Source: Glaciozyma antarctica PI12
Taxonomy: Eukaryota > Basidiomycota > Microbotryomycetes > Kriegeriales > Camptobasidiaceae
Length of the DNA stretch: 64,000 nt
Reading direction: 5' to 3'
Assembly (NCBI GenBank): GCA_002917775.1
Contig: KZ627147.1
Span: 166,226-230,225, forward strand
Part shown: positions 8,256-21,038 of the stretch, in pieces
Layout of the letters: every line of letters starts with the position of its first letter
Numbering within the stretch: position 1 is the first letter of the stretch
The notes under the pieces: model-generated
Seen by the model: only the letters and a program-made list of their open reading frames with translations
Told to the model about the DNA's origin: nothing
Database searches by the model: none
Made by a program: the position numbers and the translations under genes

Positions 8256-11200
8256 CTACCGCCTCGACACTTCTATAAACGCGTCCTCCCCCTCGAGCTC
8301 CCTCGTCCACAGCTGAGGTGACGGCCCCGTCGCTAGGACCTCTCCCGAAGGAGCCTCGAGCAGCACTCCCTCGTCCGTCATCTCGACGTCCTCCTCCTCC
8401 TCCTCCTCCTCCTCCTCCTCGCCGCACTCGTCGCCATCGGCCATCATCGAATCGTCGCGATTCAAGCACACGTCGTGCATCTCGTTATCGTCGTCGTCGA
8501 TTCCGTATCGAGGTCGAGCGGTCGTCCTCGCCAGCGGGATCCCTCCATCGGTCGTAGTCGAATCGTCGTCTCCGTACGTTCCCATCGCGCTCTGAGCGCC
8601 CGTACGATCGAGTCCTGACGGCGGAGGCGAGGGGGAGGGCTGGGGCTGGGGAGAGTCGGAGACGTAAAACTCGGCGATGGGGGCCTTGACGTCGCGGTCG
8701 TGCGAATGGGCGAGCGTGTGAAGGATGTTCTGGATGCGACCTCGCGAGCTTGGGTCGGCGTACAGCAAGACTGAGAGGAGCACGTCAGCAGTTGATCATG
8801 CGCAACGAATGGAAGGAGAGACGAACCAGATCGACACGCTTCACCAATAACCCTCGCGACACCAATCCTGACGTTGACGACGCCGTCTCGCGCGAGCCTC
8901 GACAGCACGTCGACAAAGTAGGCTTCGAAGGTCTCGCGCGACACTCCTCCTCGGACGGCGGCGAGCGCGCACGCTGTGTACGTCATGCGGTTACGGTAGC
9001 CTGAATCCTCGCTGAAGACGGAGAGGAAGGCCCAAATCTTGCTGCGAGCGAGGGCGTTGCCGTCGGTGGCGCTGAAGATGGCGGGGAGCTAGAAAGATGA
9101 ACACATCAGCAATCACCCGTGCATCGTAGAAGAAAAGAACGCACTGCGTAGACGGCCTGCTCTCGCACAGCGGCAACCCGATCCTTGAACGCCCTCGCGA
9201 GAACTCCCAAGACCTCTTCGGCAGCGTCAGAGATGACGAAGTGCGCGCCGAGAGTCGCCAAATCCTTCGCGACCGCCTCGCGTCGTCGCCAGTTCTTGAT
9301 CTCGCCCCAGTTCTCGGCGACAAGCTCCAGCGCGCGTTGCGCCGTTTCCGAGCCGAAGCAAAGCAGCAGCGTCGAAATGTTTTCGAGAACGGCGCCTTGG
9401 ATGTGATCGAAGTCGCGAAGGTACCAGGCGAACGGTTCGAGTAGGTAGGCGTCTGCTTGAGCGGGTCCGATGATCTTCGCAACCTCGTGGAGGGACGATG
9501 CGAGGCTCTGGCGGACCTTGTCGGCCTTGTCGCGACAGAGGGTGATGTGATAGGGCTGAAGGAGGTGCCACTGCTCGCGACCGACGGTGAGAGCGACTGC
9601 CGGGAAGTTGAAGGCGCTGCGAAGGCCGGTTCGTTAGTAGCGCACGACAGGGCTTGCGAAGACCGAAACGTACCACATGACTGGTCGATCCGGATCGCGC
9701 GCCGTTGCGAAAAGCGAGTTGTTGGGCGCCGAGGAGGGTCGTCCATCGTAGAAGGTTTCGGCGGGAGAGTCCAGAGCGCTTTGAAGAGGGGTAAAGACGT
9801 TGTCGGAGTGGTCGGAGGGGGTGACGGGGGTTTGACCGAGGAAGAAGGCGAGGAGGTCGTCTGGTACGCGATCTGGATTCCCGTGAAAGAGGTAGATGAG
9901 CTCGCCACAGACCTCGAGAGCGCCGCTCCGAACGTTGCGAGAGGCGTCGCTGCTGAAGGCCTTGATGTGGGCGACGACTTCGGCGCGAAGGAGAGGAGGG
10001 GGGAGGCGCTTGCAGATCTGGGGAAGGGCGAGGCAGGCAGCGCGACGAACGTGCCAAAGTGGGTCGCGGGCGAAGATTGCGTGCAGGGGAAGCTGCAGAA
10101 AAGGACGTATCAGCTATCCGCAGCCCAAGTCGTCGAGAGATCACGCACGATAGAGGACTCGAAGACCTCGAGCGGCAGCGTCCGTGCGAGGCAGCCTAAC
10201 GCCTGCACAGCCTCCTTCCGCACGTAGAACATCGTCTCGGATTTCATCCGATCGACCTCTGGGAGAATGTGCTGGACGAGGGCGTCCGGCTCGAGGCAGC
10301 CTGCCGTCGCGATGGCGGCGATGAGGCTCATGGAGACCATCTTGCCGATCGCCGACTCCTCGTCTCCTTGACCGTCGGGCGAGAAAGCTGAGTACATCGG
10401 TTCCGCCGGCGACGATTCGTTGATCCCGTGCGAGTACTGGTCCATCTTCGGGTGGTCGAGTCCGTCGTCAAAGTAGGAGACGAGGGGTTCGCCCCAAGCC
10501 TCCGCTGTTGGTCCAGGCGCCGTCTCGTGAAGCGCTCCGCCCGCCGCGAGCCAGCCATCGTCGAGTTGGTCGTCGGTCGGGGCTGAGGACGAAGGACGAG
10601 TACGGCCGATCCTCGTCGCTGCGAACCGACGAGCTTCCAGGAGGACTGCTCGCTCGCTGCGAATCATCCTCGAGACCCTCCATGCCCTTGTCGCCGTCTC
10701 GCTCCTCGTCGTCCAGTCGAGCGAGTCCGAGAACGATCCCGGTGACGAATTCGTCCTCGAGGACGCGACAGGCATCAGGGCTGAGATGGTACGGAGGGTG
10801 CTGGTGGGAAGAGGAGGCGAAGTCGGTATGAGGGAGGGGAATCGTTGGGAGGTCGAAGGAGAAGTTGGCGGGAGAGGAGGGTTCGGACCCGGGAGGAAGA
10901 GGTGTCCCTTTGAGGCGACAGAGGAAGCGGACGAGCGACGCTTGAGTTGACTTGGCGACGATCGTCGACTGGTCGGTGAGGAGCGCCCCAAGAAGGCTCG
11001 TGAACGTCGTCGCCGAGATTCGAGGGACGTCCGAAACCTCCGTGTTGGACGGAGACGTCTTCGAGGTCGAGGGAGGGGTGAAGATAGATCCCGATTCGTC
11101 GGAATGGAACTGAGTTGATGCGGGGGAGGGCTGCGTGAGATTGGGGAGGGGAGTGTAGCGGGAGGGGACGGGAGATCCGGCTGGCGAGGCGTCCGCCGTC

Positions 11201-14069
11201 CCGTTGTTCGTCTCGGACGTTGCGTCGAGCTCCAGGAGAGGACATTGCTAGATAAAGCGTTCGTAGGTCAGTTTCGCGTTCTCGGCGAGACGAACGGGAG
11301 AGCTCACCGAGAAGAAGTGCCACATAATCCGGTCGAGTTGAGGCGAGAACACCTCCTTGACGAGCTCTTCGCCTTTAGCACGTCCGGGATCAGCAAAGGC
11401 TTCCATCTTGGCTGAGGCTAAGCACTCACTATCGGTCGCAAGGCCCGCTAGCAGCGGGAGAACGTACTCGACAGCTTCGCAGATGTCGACCGTCACCAGC
11501 CATTCCACCAAGTGATGCGCGACTCTAGCTCTGTGCGTTGATTAGGAGTCAGCCAGCGAATCCACACTGGAAAGGCCCTCGAGGAACGAAGGGAGGAAGG
11601 CGGAGGCGAAGAGAAAGGGAGGGAGAAAGGGACGAAAGAAAGGGAGAAAAGCACGAACCTCTCTTCCGTCGTGTCGCTCTTAGCGCAGACGAAAATCCTC
11701 TCCAGCGACGACAACGACTCCTCGTCGATCGCCAGCTCCTCCTCGCTCTCCAACGACCCCTCGACGACGCCAGGCGCGACGCCCGTCTCGAGCCCGAGGG
11801 CCGAAGCTCCATCGACGTCCATGAACCCCAACGCGCGATAGTCGTTCCCGACCAGCAGCGCGGCGCAAGGCTCAGCGGGTACGAGTTGCGGAGCTCCTGA
11901 GGCGACAAGCTCTGCGCGCGCGACGTCCGTGTCGATCTCGCTGATTCCGAACAAAGCGTCGCCGTCGGGACCGTGGCTGACGACAGCTTGGTAGGCGGGA
12001 CTGTGGCGGGGAGGAGAGGATGAGGCGAATCCTTCGTCGAAGTCGAGGATTTGGGAGGAGGGGAAGGGCTGCGAGGACGACGGACTCGCTAGCGGCGCAG
12101 GCGAACCGTCGTTCCAGGCGATGCCGGTCGAGAAGAGCGAGGACGAGTCTTGGTGGAGGGAGAGGTACGTCGAGACCTCTTGATGCTCTGGCGACCCGCA
12201 CGGCGACAGCGGTCGACTCGCCTCCGCCAGCAATCCGAGGTCCATCCCCGTTCCCTCGGCCTCGGACAACTCCTTCTCGACCTGTCCCCTCTCGTCCCTG
12301 ATAACCTCCAACGTACTCTCCACCTCTTCCAACCGCAGGTCCTCGCCCTCCCCGTCATCTGGTTCGCCCGTGATGGACGGCGAAGCGAGGGGCGAATGCC
12401 TCTTGGGGACATGCTCCGTCCCTACGACCGCGGCCAGCTTGCTCGCGAGCGCGCTGCTCGACGCCTGAGCTCTTGCGAGCTTGCTCCCGCCTAACCGAAC
12501 ATGGTGGAGCGGAGGACCGCCGAGGTGAGGTGGGAGAGGGGCGGGAGCGACGAGGGGTGGCGGGAGAGCGATCGTTGCATGATGAGGAGAGGGCGGAGGG
12601 ACGAGGTCGACTGGAGGAAGGATGGCGTCGAGGAGGAGGTCAACGTCGGGGTGAGGGAGGGATTCGGACTTGGGCGATGCGGCGAGGGCTGGTTCGGGTA
12701 GGACAGAGGGGAGGCTGAAGGTCGGAGGGGAAGGCGTAGAGATCGGTTGGTTTGGTGCAAAGTTTCGGTCGGAGGTGAACGAACGAGATCGAGAGCGGTT
12801 AGGAAGGGGAAGAGTGATGGACGGGGGAGAGGTGTGAGGGATGGCGGGTAGGCATGGAAGGGCGGCGGGGACGAGGAAGAGGGGAGGCGTAGGCGGAGGA
12901 GAGCTCGTATGCTGCTCCGTAGTTGTCGTCCTCATGTCGCATTGCCCAAACGGCGAAGGCTCTTCCGTCTCGAGGTACAGCATTGCGGGGGACGGGGGCG
13001 AGACCCTCCCAAAGCTCCCTGCTCGCGCCCTGCCCACCCCTGCTCCTCCCAAGACTCCTAAGCAAGCCGAGGAGAGTGGTGGAGAGCCAGGAGTGCTGCC
13101 GTCGAAAGCTCCTGGCAAGTTCGCCTCGTATCCTCCTCCCCTCGTCTCCGCCTCTCCTCGACGCCTACTCTCCTCGAGTCCCGACTCGGGTGATCCTCGA
13201 GATAGTTCGAGGGCGAGAGGCGAGGGGAAGTGCACTGAAGGAGGTGTCGGGCCAAAGGGGGGGGACTGAGGTGCGCAGGCGAGTACCGGTGGCCGCGAGA
13301 CGGGGTAGGTGAAGGTCGAAGTGGCGAGGTCGTACGACTCGGCCGTGTTGACTGGCTCCATGACGGGGGAATGGGGGAGGGCGTGGGAGCGGACGCCGGA
13401 GAGGAGGGCGGCGTGGGAGGATGGGTAGCCAGCTTGACCGTGCGAGTGGAAGTGGTGGGTCGAGTTGGGAGAGGTCGACGGGGAAAATGGATTGGGGGAA
13501 TGAGGTGAGGTGCTGGCGGAGGTTGGAGAGCGTCCGGAGCCGAAGCTGCGAGGGGGAGGAGGTGAAGGTCCAGTCGAGATTGGGATCGGCTTCGCTATCC
13601 GCTCCCTCGACGACGACGCCTTGCGCGGGACTCGTACCTCTGCCGCCGGTGGCAGCGCTGGTGCTGCTCCAAATCCAGAGACGTCGCCTTCGCTGATGAT
13701 GGGAAACCCTGGGGGGCTAACGCTTTGCGTCCTCCGATGACGGTTGACGCGCCCCGCTCCTCCTGGCGCTACCGGAAGAGGCGAGACGATGCCAGGAACC
13801 GGCAGCGAAGGTCGATGCCCCCACCCTCCGCCTCCCATATTCCCTTCTCCTCCTCCGCTCGTCGTCGACATGGGCCAATGCTTCCTCGTCGACGCGTTCG
13901 AGGAGCCGGCGTCGGGAAAGAGGGAGGGGAGGGGAGTCGAGGATGTCGGAGCTGGTCCTGGGGAGCCGTTGGAGATGGAAGTAGAGCGGGGTCGGCCCCG
14001 GGTGACGGGAGGAAGGGAGGAGGGGAGGGAGGTACTGGTCGTGGCTTCGGTCTCGCCTACTGGTCCCAT
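8256..14069 (-). CDS. Protein phosphatase 4 regulatory subunit 1-like HEAT protein
   Basis: Probable scaffold/regulatory subunit of the PP4-type phosphatase. The C-terminal half is made of HEAT repeats (for example SETMFYVRKEAVQALGCLAR and HVRRAACLALPQICKRLPPP). It contains a block close to human PPP4R1: FPAVALTVGREQWHLL, DKVRQSLASSLHEVAKIIG, YLLEPFAWYLRDFDHIQGAV. A short N-terminal HEAT part (SLSSLERIFVCAKSD, ARVAHHLVEWLVTVDICEAV) follows a disordered Ser/Pro-rich region of about 800 residues encoded by 14069-11660. Near the C-terminus a (CTC)n tract at about 8390-8420 encodes a poly-Glu run. The start is uncertain. An acceptor at about 14102 precedes the ATG at 14069, so an upstream coding exon may exist. 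Even from 14069 the protein is longer than animal PPP4R1. Confidence 0.82.
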
Positions 14070-15974
14070 ACTGAGAGATAGCTTCTTGATAGCGTGTACT
14101 GCATGGACGACAGAAAAGTCAGCTCCTGCTCGCGAGCTCAATCAAGGTTAATCCCCTGGCAGGGCAGGAATCATGCGTCAGCAGCTCAAGCCTTCGTAGC
14201 CCCTTCCCAACTATTCGGCGCTACGTGAGCTGGTGAAGGATCTGTGCTGACTTCAAAAAGCCCTGTGCGAGTGCCAGCGTCGCCACCAGATCCTGAGAAG
14301 GACGCCCTCGACAGAAAGTGCGGCGCAGCTCAGCTCGCGTGAGGGGGGTGCGGCTTCAGTGCTGCCCCTTCGACTCCAGCACGTCCCCGTCCGAAGAATC
14401 CAGGACAGCTTGATCCACCTCCAGCAACGCGGAGCACCTTCCATTGTTGTCCCTCTCCAGCCCCGAACCCCCTGCACCACCGCCCCGAGTATGGGCGCAG
14501 ATTCGCAGACTCCTGCGCGCGTAGCTCACTCACCCGCTCGTTCACTGTCACCTCCCACTCCAGTTCCTAGTCCATCCAGTGCTATACGAGTCGTGCACCA
14601 CGCGGGAGAAGGTCGCGTCTAGAGAGGCCGAACGAGTGGCGGACCGGAGGAAAAAGGATGAGGTCGTGACGCAGGAGAGCTTTTTCGCGGCTGAGTCGTT
14701 GGTTAGGCGAGGCGGAGGGGACGCTGGCTAGGATGAAGAGGAGGACGTGGCGGAGTGATGGGGCGGATACAAAGGGAAGCGGGCTCAGGTGGGCTCAGGC
14801 TGAACGCGAAATCTTCGAGAGGAGGCCGCGAGTTCAGATGAGCATCGACGATCTATTCTCTTTTCCTTCTCGAAAGACTGAGCTGTAACTACTAGGAGGA
14901 TGTGCTCAGACGCGGTAGCGAGGAGCGCTGTTGCTGTCGAGGAACGACCGCACCTCGAGCATCGCAAATCGGCGAGTGACCTCCGAGGGTCGACAAAGAC
15001 GCAGGGTCGACCAAAGGTTCGTCGTCTTTAGGAATCAGGAATCAATCAGAGTTAAGGATGTAGTCAGCGAGAACAGCAAGTGCGTGCGCTCGTGCACCCA
15101 GGAGAAAGAGCGCGACCCGACCTTCGCACGACGCGTGCTGAGAGTTGAGAGCTGGGAGCGCGGGCGGAGGCAGAGAGAGATGCTGCTAAGCCAAACAGGA
15201 ACAAGCGCAGAACAGACTGAGTTGAGGAGCAGCTCACGCGTAGGTGTGTGCTCAGCCGACTGGAACCCGACGCCGTTGCGCCAGTTGAAACCCTCTTGAC
15301 CGCTCGTCAGGCCAGGCGAAGACGGCAATCGCGATGTTGCAAGCAATGCGAGCGGCCTGGTGTAGCGAGAAAGAGCAGCGCACGCCCAAGGGAGGTGGTG
15401 CAAGGACGAAAGAGCAGCGCCAGAGACCTTGTGTCAACTGCCGCGCTCGAGCGGTCGTCGAACAGCGACTGACTCAGAGCAGACAGGGCGCCAGAATTAT
15501 TCAAGGAAGGAAGCCGAATCAGGAGCTCTGAGCAAAAAAGAGGACAAGACGAGGAACAAGGAGCACATCGCTCAGCGATTCCTGAGACTGAATCGCCCTT
15601 GCTTCGTCCGCCGGGTCCTTCTGTCCCTTACTCCTCCTCCCTTTACGCCCAAATCGACTCGGACACTACCGACCGCCTCAGTCAAGCCTTACCGAACGCC
15701 TCTCAGCACTCTCGACCCGAAACGCTCGGCGCTCCCGAAGCCCTCCTCCCGCCTGACCCTTCTCCACAGCAGCTGCTCAGGTGCTCCATCCCCCTCGCCT
15801 CTCGACCGCCCCGTCGGGCATGCACAAAAGGTCTCGCTCAACTCACTCAACAGGAGAGAACAGCTCAAGGAAGTCCCCCCAGCCCGAGGAACGACAGAAC
15901 ACCTTCAGCAACTCCACCCCTCCCAGTTCGAACACCCCTCCCCGCCGTTCCCCTCCCTTACCCCCGCCTCCACC
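14070..15974. promoter_or_regulatory. 1.9-kb divergent region between the PP4 subunit and PKA genes
   Basis: This region must hold both promoters and long 5' leaders. A good intron acceptor (GAGCTGAC...CCATGCAG, minus strand) ends near 14102, just upstream of the PP4 ATG. An open frame on the plus strand runs into the PKA start from 15429, but it has poor codon bias and no homology I recognise, so I read it as leader. No other gene is supported. Confidence 0.5.
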
Positions 15975-18363
15975 ATGTCCCTACACTCTCCCCCGGAACT
16001 GTACGCCGACCACAGCGCGATGGCGGCAGATTACTACGGGACTTTTGTTGCGCAGCTCCCTCCGGGTGGCTCTCCTCGGGACCAGATGGATCTCCAACAC
16101 TTCCACTCGGGAGCTTCTCCTCCTCTCGTAGGAACTTCTCCTCCGCCGAGCTTCTCGCCCCAATACTCGGCGCACTCAACTCAAGTAAGCGTCTCCACCT
16201 CTCGAAGCGGTCAACAAAAGGAAGCGTCCCCTTCTCTCCCTCGCTTCTCCCCAACTCCCAGGCATCTCGCACGAAAGCTGACTTGTGCGATTCTACAGCA
16301 GCGACTGGAGCAGCATCTCTCGCCAACGCAACACTCCCACTCCCCCTCCACCCTCTCCTCGCACTCGACCTCCTCCTACGTCTACTCCTCGACTCCCGCC
16401 CTCTCCACATCCATGTCGACGTCCTCCTCGTCACAAGACTTTCTCCCTCCTCCATCCCACCTTCCCTCAGTCCTCCATCCCGCCTCCACCTCTCCGTCAG
16501 GTGGCCCCTACTCCTCCAACTCTCCCTCAGCAGTCCCCTACTACCACAGCACGAGTCCGGGTCTGAACGGCGGGGGGAACACGCGCAAGGTGGAGAACGG
16601 AGGATCTGGCGGAAAAGGTTCGAGAGTGTACATCAGCCCTCCAGGCGTTGGCGAGGGGACGGTGCGAGGGACAGGAGGTGACAAGAGAAAGGCACGGGAG
16701 GCGGAGCGCGGTACGAGTGGAGTTATGAACGGAGAGCTGGTGGTGGCGACGAGGAAGGGTGAGGACCTGGGAGTCGATTTGGGCGACTTTGACATGCTCG
16801 ACACTCTGGGTGCGTCTTTCGTTTCGTCTGGTCGTCGGAGGGGAGCTAACGGTGTTGCGCTGCAGGAACTGGAACCTTTGGCAAGGTCCTACTAGCACGC
16901 TTGCGAGCGTCTATGTCACGGCCAGGTCAAGGGCAGCCACACTACTTTGCGATGAAGGTGCTTGAGAAGGTCACGGTCGTACGTCTGCGACAGGTCGAAC
17001 ACCTTAACTCGGAGCGCAGTACGCTCGCGCACGTCTCCCACCCATTCATCGTCAACCTGTACGTCTTTTCCTTTTCTCGAAACGCTTGAGCTGATGCGCC
17101 ACGAATCCCAGCTTCTGCACCTTCCAGGACGAACGCAACCTCTACCTCCTCCTCGAGTACGTCCAGGGCGGCGAACTCTTCTCGCACCTCCGTCGTGCTG
17201 GCCGCTTCTCGTCCGACGTCGCGCGGTTCTACCTCGCCAACTTGATCCTCGCGCTCGAGTATCTCCATTCTCAAGACATCATCTACCGCGATCTCAAGCC
17301 CGAGAACTTGCTGATTGATTCGACGGTGAGTCGACTGGGGTGGTCGCGTAAGAAGAACGAAGCTGATGAGTTTGCGGCTTCGTAGGGCTACCTCAAGATC
17401 ACCGACTGTGCGCTTCGTCGTTCGAGTGATGGCGAGCAGCGTAGCTGACCACTTTAACTCTCAGTCGGATTCGCAAAGTATGTAACGGATCGTACCTACA
17501 GTTAGCTGTTCCTCACGGGCGTCTGCGACCGCCTCGCTGATGACTTTGCACCAGCCCTCTGCGGAACCCCCGAGTACCTCGCTCCCGAGATGTACGCTTT
17601 CTTCCGTCGTGCACTCGCGAGGCCCTCACTAACGCATATCGTTCCAGCATCCTCGCAACGGGTCATGGCAAGGCTGCCGACTGGTACGCTCTCGGCGTAC
17701 TCATGTTTGAGCTCCTCGCTGGCTACCCGCCCTTCTTCGCCGACAACCCTCTCGAAATCTGTGCGTTCTTCTCTCGAGTTCCTCAACCGGCCGAAGAGCT
17801 AACATTGAGTTCGTTACCGCAGACGAGAAGATCCTCGCCGGCAAGTTTGGCTTCCCGCCGCACATTGATTTCGTCGCAAAGGATCTCATCAAGAGACTCC
17901 TCACCGCGGACATCACCAAGCGGCTCGGCAACCTCAAAGCTGGAGGTGCGTTACTGCTTTTTCAGTGAACGCGTAGCCCCGCTGATGCGATGCTTTCACA
18001 GCGTCCGACATCAAGAACCACCGCTGGTTCGAAGGAGTCGACTGGGAAGCTGTCGCGCGCAAGGAGATCCGCGTGAGCCTCTTCCTTCTCCTCGTTAACG
18101 AACAGTCACTGAATCGTCTTCCCTATATAGGCCCCCATCATCCCGCAGACGGCAACACCAGGCGACACGACCAATTTCGAGCGATACCCAGTCAGTCCGC
18201 TCGAGGATCTTCCAGGCCCGCTCCGTGCCCACCGCGCACGGCTGTACCAGGTCTCACACGAAAACCTCGAGCATGGTCCTGATCCCTGTACGTCCCGTCC
18301 CTCCATCCTCGCTAGTGCGAGCTGACGATTTGAGCAGATGGTTATTTGTTCCCCGCGTTCTGA
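15975..18363 (+). CDS. PKA1: cAMP-dependent protein kinase catalytic subunit
   Basis: AGC-family Ser/Thr kinase acting downstream of cAMP. The start is the ATG at 15975 in CCACCATG, giving [17 protein letters not shown] low-complexity Ser/Pro N-terminus of about 250 residues precedes the kinase domain, as is common in fungal PKA. Kinase motifs in order: GTFGKV (glycine loop), YFAMKVLEK (ATP Lys), [33 protein letters not shown] (activation-loop Thr) and [20 protein letters not shown]. The AGC tail contains NFERYPVSP and ends GYLFPAF, a PKA-type hydrophobic C-terminus. About nine introns are needed, including very short exons around TDFGFAK. The first intron (16185-16298, 114 nt) lies in the N-terminal extension. 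Confidence 0.94.
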
Positions 18364-18678
18364 GTTCGCAGTTCTTCCGTATCTCGCATCGCTCGTACTC
18401 TCCCAGCAGTTTATACCTTGCCCCCTCGCTCGCGTAGGCATGCGTGTGTGTGTCCAAGTCCCAATACCTCTCCCCACCCTGTCTAGCATCTCTCAAGCTT
18501 CGTCTCAATACCCCCCTGCATCGCTGGTCGTTGTTCTCGGTGCTTCTTTCGCCTAATCAGGTCTATCTATTGCACACGAGGGCTTGAGCCTGTCCAGAGT
18601 GAGAAGGCAGGCGTCCGTCCTCCGTCGTGCGCGGCGCGAATTTGGAGGCTCTAGGGCCTTCCCTTCCTACCCCACACC
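18364..18678 (+). promoter_or_regulatory. Spacer between PKA and VMA13
   Basis: 315 bp between the PKA stop and the VMA13 start on the same strand. It should contain the PKA 3' UTR and the VMA13 promoter. I see no gene or repeat in it. Confidence 0.5.
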
Positions 18679-20555
18679 ATGTCTTCCACGCCCGTGAGCA
18701 ACTCGTTCCTAGCCGACAGAAGTGCTAGGATTGGCAGCAAAGCGATTCCCTGGGAGGTACGTCGCCGCCCCATCCCTCCCCGCCCGTCTCTCGTCTGACG
18801 CCTCTCTGAACGCGCAGGGCTACCAGCGAGCGGGCCTATTGAGCGCCGACGACGTCACTCTTATCCAGCGTGTGGCAGGGCAGAAGGCTCAAGCGGATGC
18901 GATCCTCGAAGTTGTGAGTCTCCTCGCCGGGCGTGGCTCTTGACTCTGAGACTGATAGGGGCCGGCGGAGGCACAGGAGGGAGAGATCTACGCCAGCTTG
19001 TATGTTCGACTACTCAGCAAGCTCTCAAGGAACGATACTCTGCAGTACATCCTCGTCTTGATCGGGGACATGATTGCGGGTGAGTCCTTAGCTGGGTCGT
19101 ACTGAGGCGGGCTGGCTCATCTCACCTCCTCAGACCGCGACGACCGGATCCCTCTCTTCCTGGCTCAGCACGACTCCCCTTACCCTACTCCCCTTAAAGT
19201 AGGGCCACGCCGCTGTGCTGGTTTGAGCAAGTGCTGACCTCCCGCAGGCTCCTCGACTCTCAAGACGAGTTCGTCCGCCTCAAGAGCTCCGTCATCACCT
19301 CCACCTTCCTCAGCTGCGATCCCAAACCTACCGATGCAGTCGTCTTTAAGCTGCTCTCTCATCTGTCCTCCCTCATCCGTGCGTTCCCTCTCCACCGCGC
19401 CTTGTGGTCCCCTCTGACGTCTCCTCCCCGACAACAGGCAACGCCGCAGATCCCGAGGGCCAGGACGTCGGAGTGCAATGTTTGGAGGGGGCGCTGGGGA
19501 TCGACAAAGTGCGCAAGGCGGCGTGGGCGACGGAAGGGAAGGATTCGGACGCTCCCAAGGTCGTTGAAGGGTGAGCTTGGTTGGAGCCAGCCAGGACGAG
19601 GGAGGGGAGCTGACTGTTTGTTCGACGCGTAGGCTGGTGCAGCTGTTGAGGTCGAACCCGTCTTCGCAGATGCAGTACCAGCTCGGATTCTGCTTTTGGC
19701 TTCTCACCTTTGATACTCCTATCGCCGAGTCGATTAACGCGTACGTTCAGCTGCTCATCGCTCGTCTCTGCCCTGCTCACACTACGAGCCTGCAGGAAAT
19801 ACAACGTCATCCCCCTCCTTATCGACCTCGCTCGCAACGCCGTCAAGGAGAAGGTCGTTCGCGTCGTTATCGCCTCGTTCAAGAACCTCGTCGTCAAGGC
19901 CCCAGCAGCGAACCTTCCCTCGATGCTGGTCGCCAAGCTGCTCCCTTTTGTTCAATCGCTGGCAACAAGAAAGTGGTCAGATGAGGAGATCAAGGAGGAC
20001 ATCGACTTCATGGTCGAGGAGCTCAAGAAGAGCTTCGAGGGATTGACGTGAGTTTGCGCTTCAGCCCGAGGCGAACGGGAGCTGAGATGAAGTGATGCAG
20101 AACGTACGACGAGTACACTTCTGAGCTTGAGTCGGGTCAGCTCTCGTGGACTCCTCCTCACAAGAACGACGATTTCTGGCGCGACAACGCCGCAAAGCTG
20201 AACGCTCGGGACCGCGAACAGCTCAAGTGAGTCCATCGTCCTCGAGTTTTCTCTACTTAGCGCTAATCAGTTACCACCAGGGTTCTCGTCAACCTTCTTC
20301 TCCAATCCAAGGACTCGCTCGTCCTCGCCGTCGCCGCAAACGACATTGCGCAATACTTGAAGTTCTGCGACACGGGCAAGAAGTACGCTCTCGTCCTTCC
20401 GTTTCCTTTCATAGCTAACCGCAACCTCGCACAGCAAACTGGAGGACCTTGGAGCCAAGGCTCGCGTAATGGAGCTCATGGGCCATTCCGACCCGGACGT
20501 CAAGTATCAGTCCTTGGTTGCGGTGCAGAGATTGGTGTCGCACGCCTGGGCGTAG
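18679..20555 (+). CDS. VMA13: V-type ATPase subunit H
   Basis: Cytosolic V1 subunit that activates the vacuolar proton pump and silences free V1. It starts MSSTPVSNSFLADRSARIGS at 18679. Family blocks include QYILVLIGDMIADRDDRIPL, QMQYQLGFCFWLLTFDTPIA, KYNVIPLLIDLARNAVKEKV, KVVRVVIASFKNLVVKAP and, in the C-terminal domain, QLSWTPPHKNDDFWRDNAAK. It ends KYQSLVAVQRLVSHAWA. The fold is ARM/HEAT-like throughout and about 450 residues long, the usual length. Roughly ten short introns are inferred. The splice joins agree with the conserved protein. Confidence 0.94.
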
Positions 20556-21038
20556 AGGTTTGAGCTTGTTGATTAATGAACACTGGTCGTATTCGCCAGA
20601 GACTTTCGAACGAGGAATGGGGCCATAACTTGAGGAGAACGACGAGGGGTCCTCGGAGACCGACGCGAGGGCGATTCGAGTGCGCGGACTCGTTCGTCTC
20701 GTCGCCGTTTGTGCTGCTCTCTCGTTCTACCTTGTTCTCTCAAGCGCGTAAGCACGTAAACGCCTCCCCCCTGAGCGCGAGCAGCTCCTCTGCTGACCAA
20801 GCACGGCAGCCCTGGCCTCCCAAGTCGACTTCGGCGCCTCCTGGCTTTCGACCTCAACAGTCCTCAGCAAGACACGCCCGCCGCCCTAGAGCCAGGCACA
20901 ACCAGCAGCACAGCAACACCGCGCGCGAGGGCTCTCGCCCGCCTGTCCCTACGAGACTCACCTTATCATTCCCGGCGCGGTTCACCTCGATTCAGCCTCG
21001 AGTCATCCACTCCTATCCTCTCGCCACCACAAACCAGA
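20556..21038 (+). promoter_or_regulatory. ATG1 promoter and 5' leader with a probable leader intron
   Basis: The stretch from about 20750 (GTAAGC donor) to about 20811 (CTGACC...GGCAG acceptor) has all the signals of a short intron and lies in the presumed 5' UTR of ATG1. No independent gene is supported here. Confidence 0.45.

Noticed and set aside
9457-10227. Plus-strand 256-codon open frame
   Set aside because: It lies antisense to conserved HEAT repeats of the PP4 subunit gene. GC-rich codon bias opens antisense frames throughout this window.
15429-15974. N-terminal extension of the PKA gene upstream of 15975
   Set aside because: The frame is open but lacks an ATG with good context. The composition is leader-like, and the CCACCATG at 15975 is a better start.
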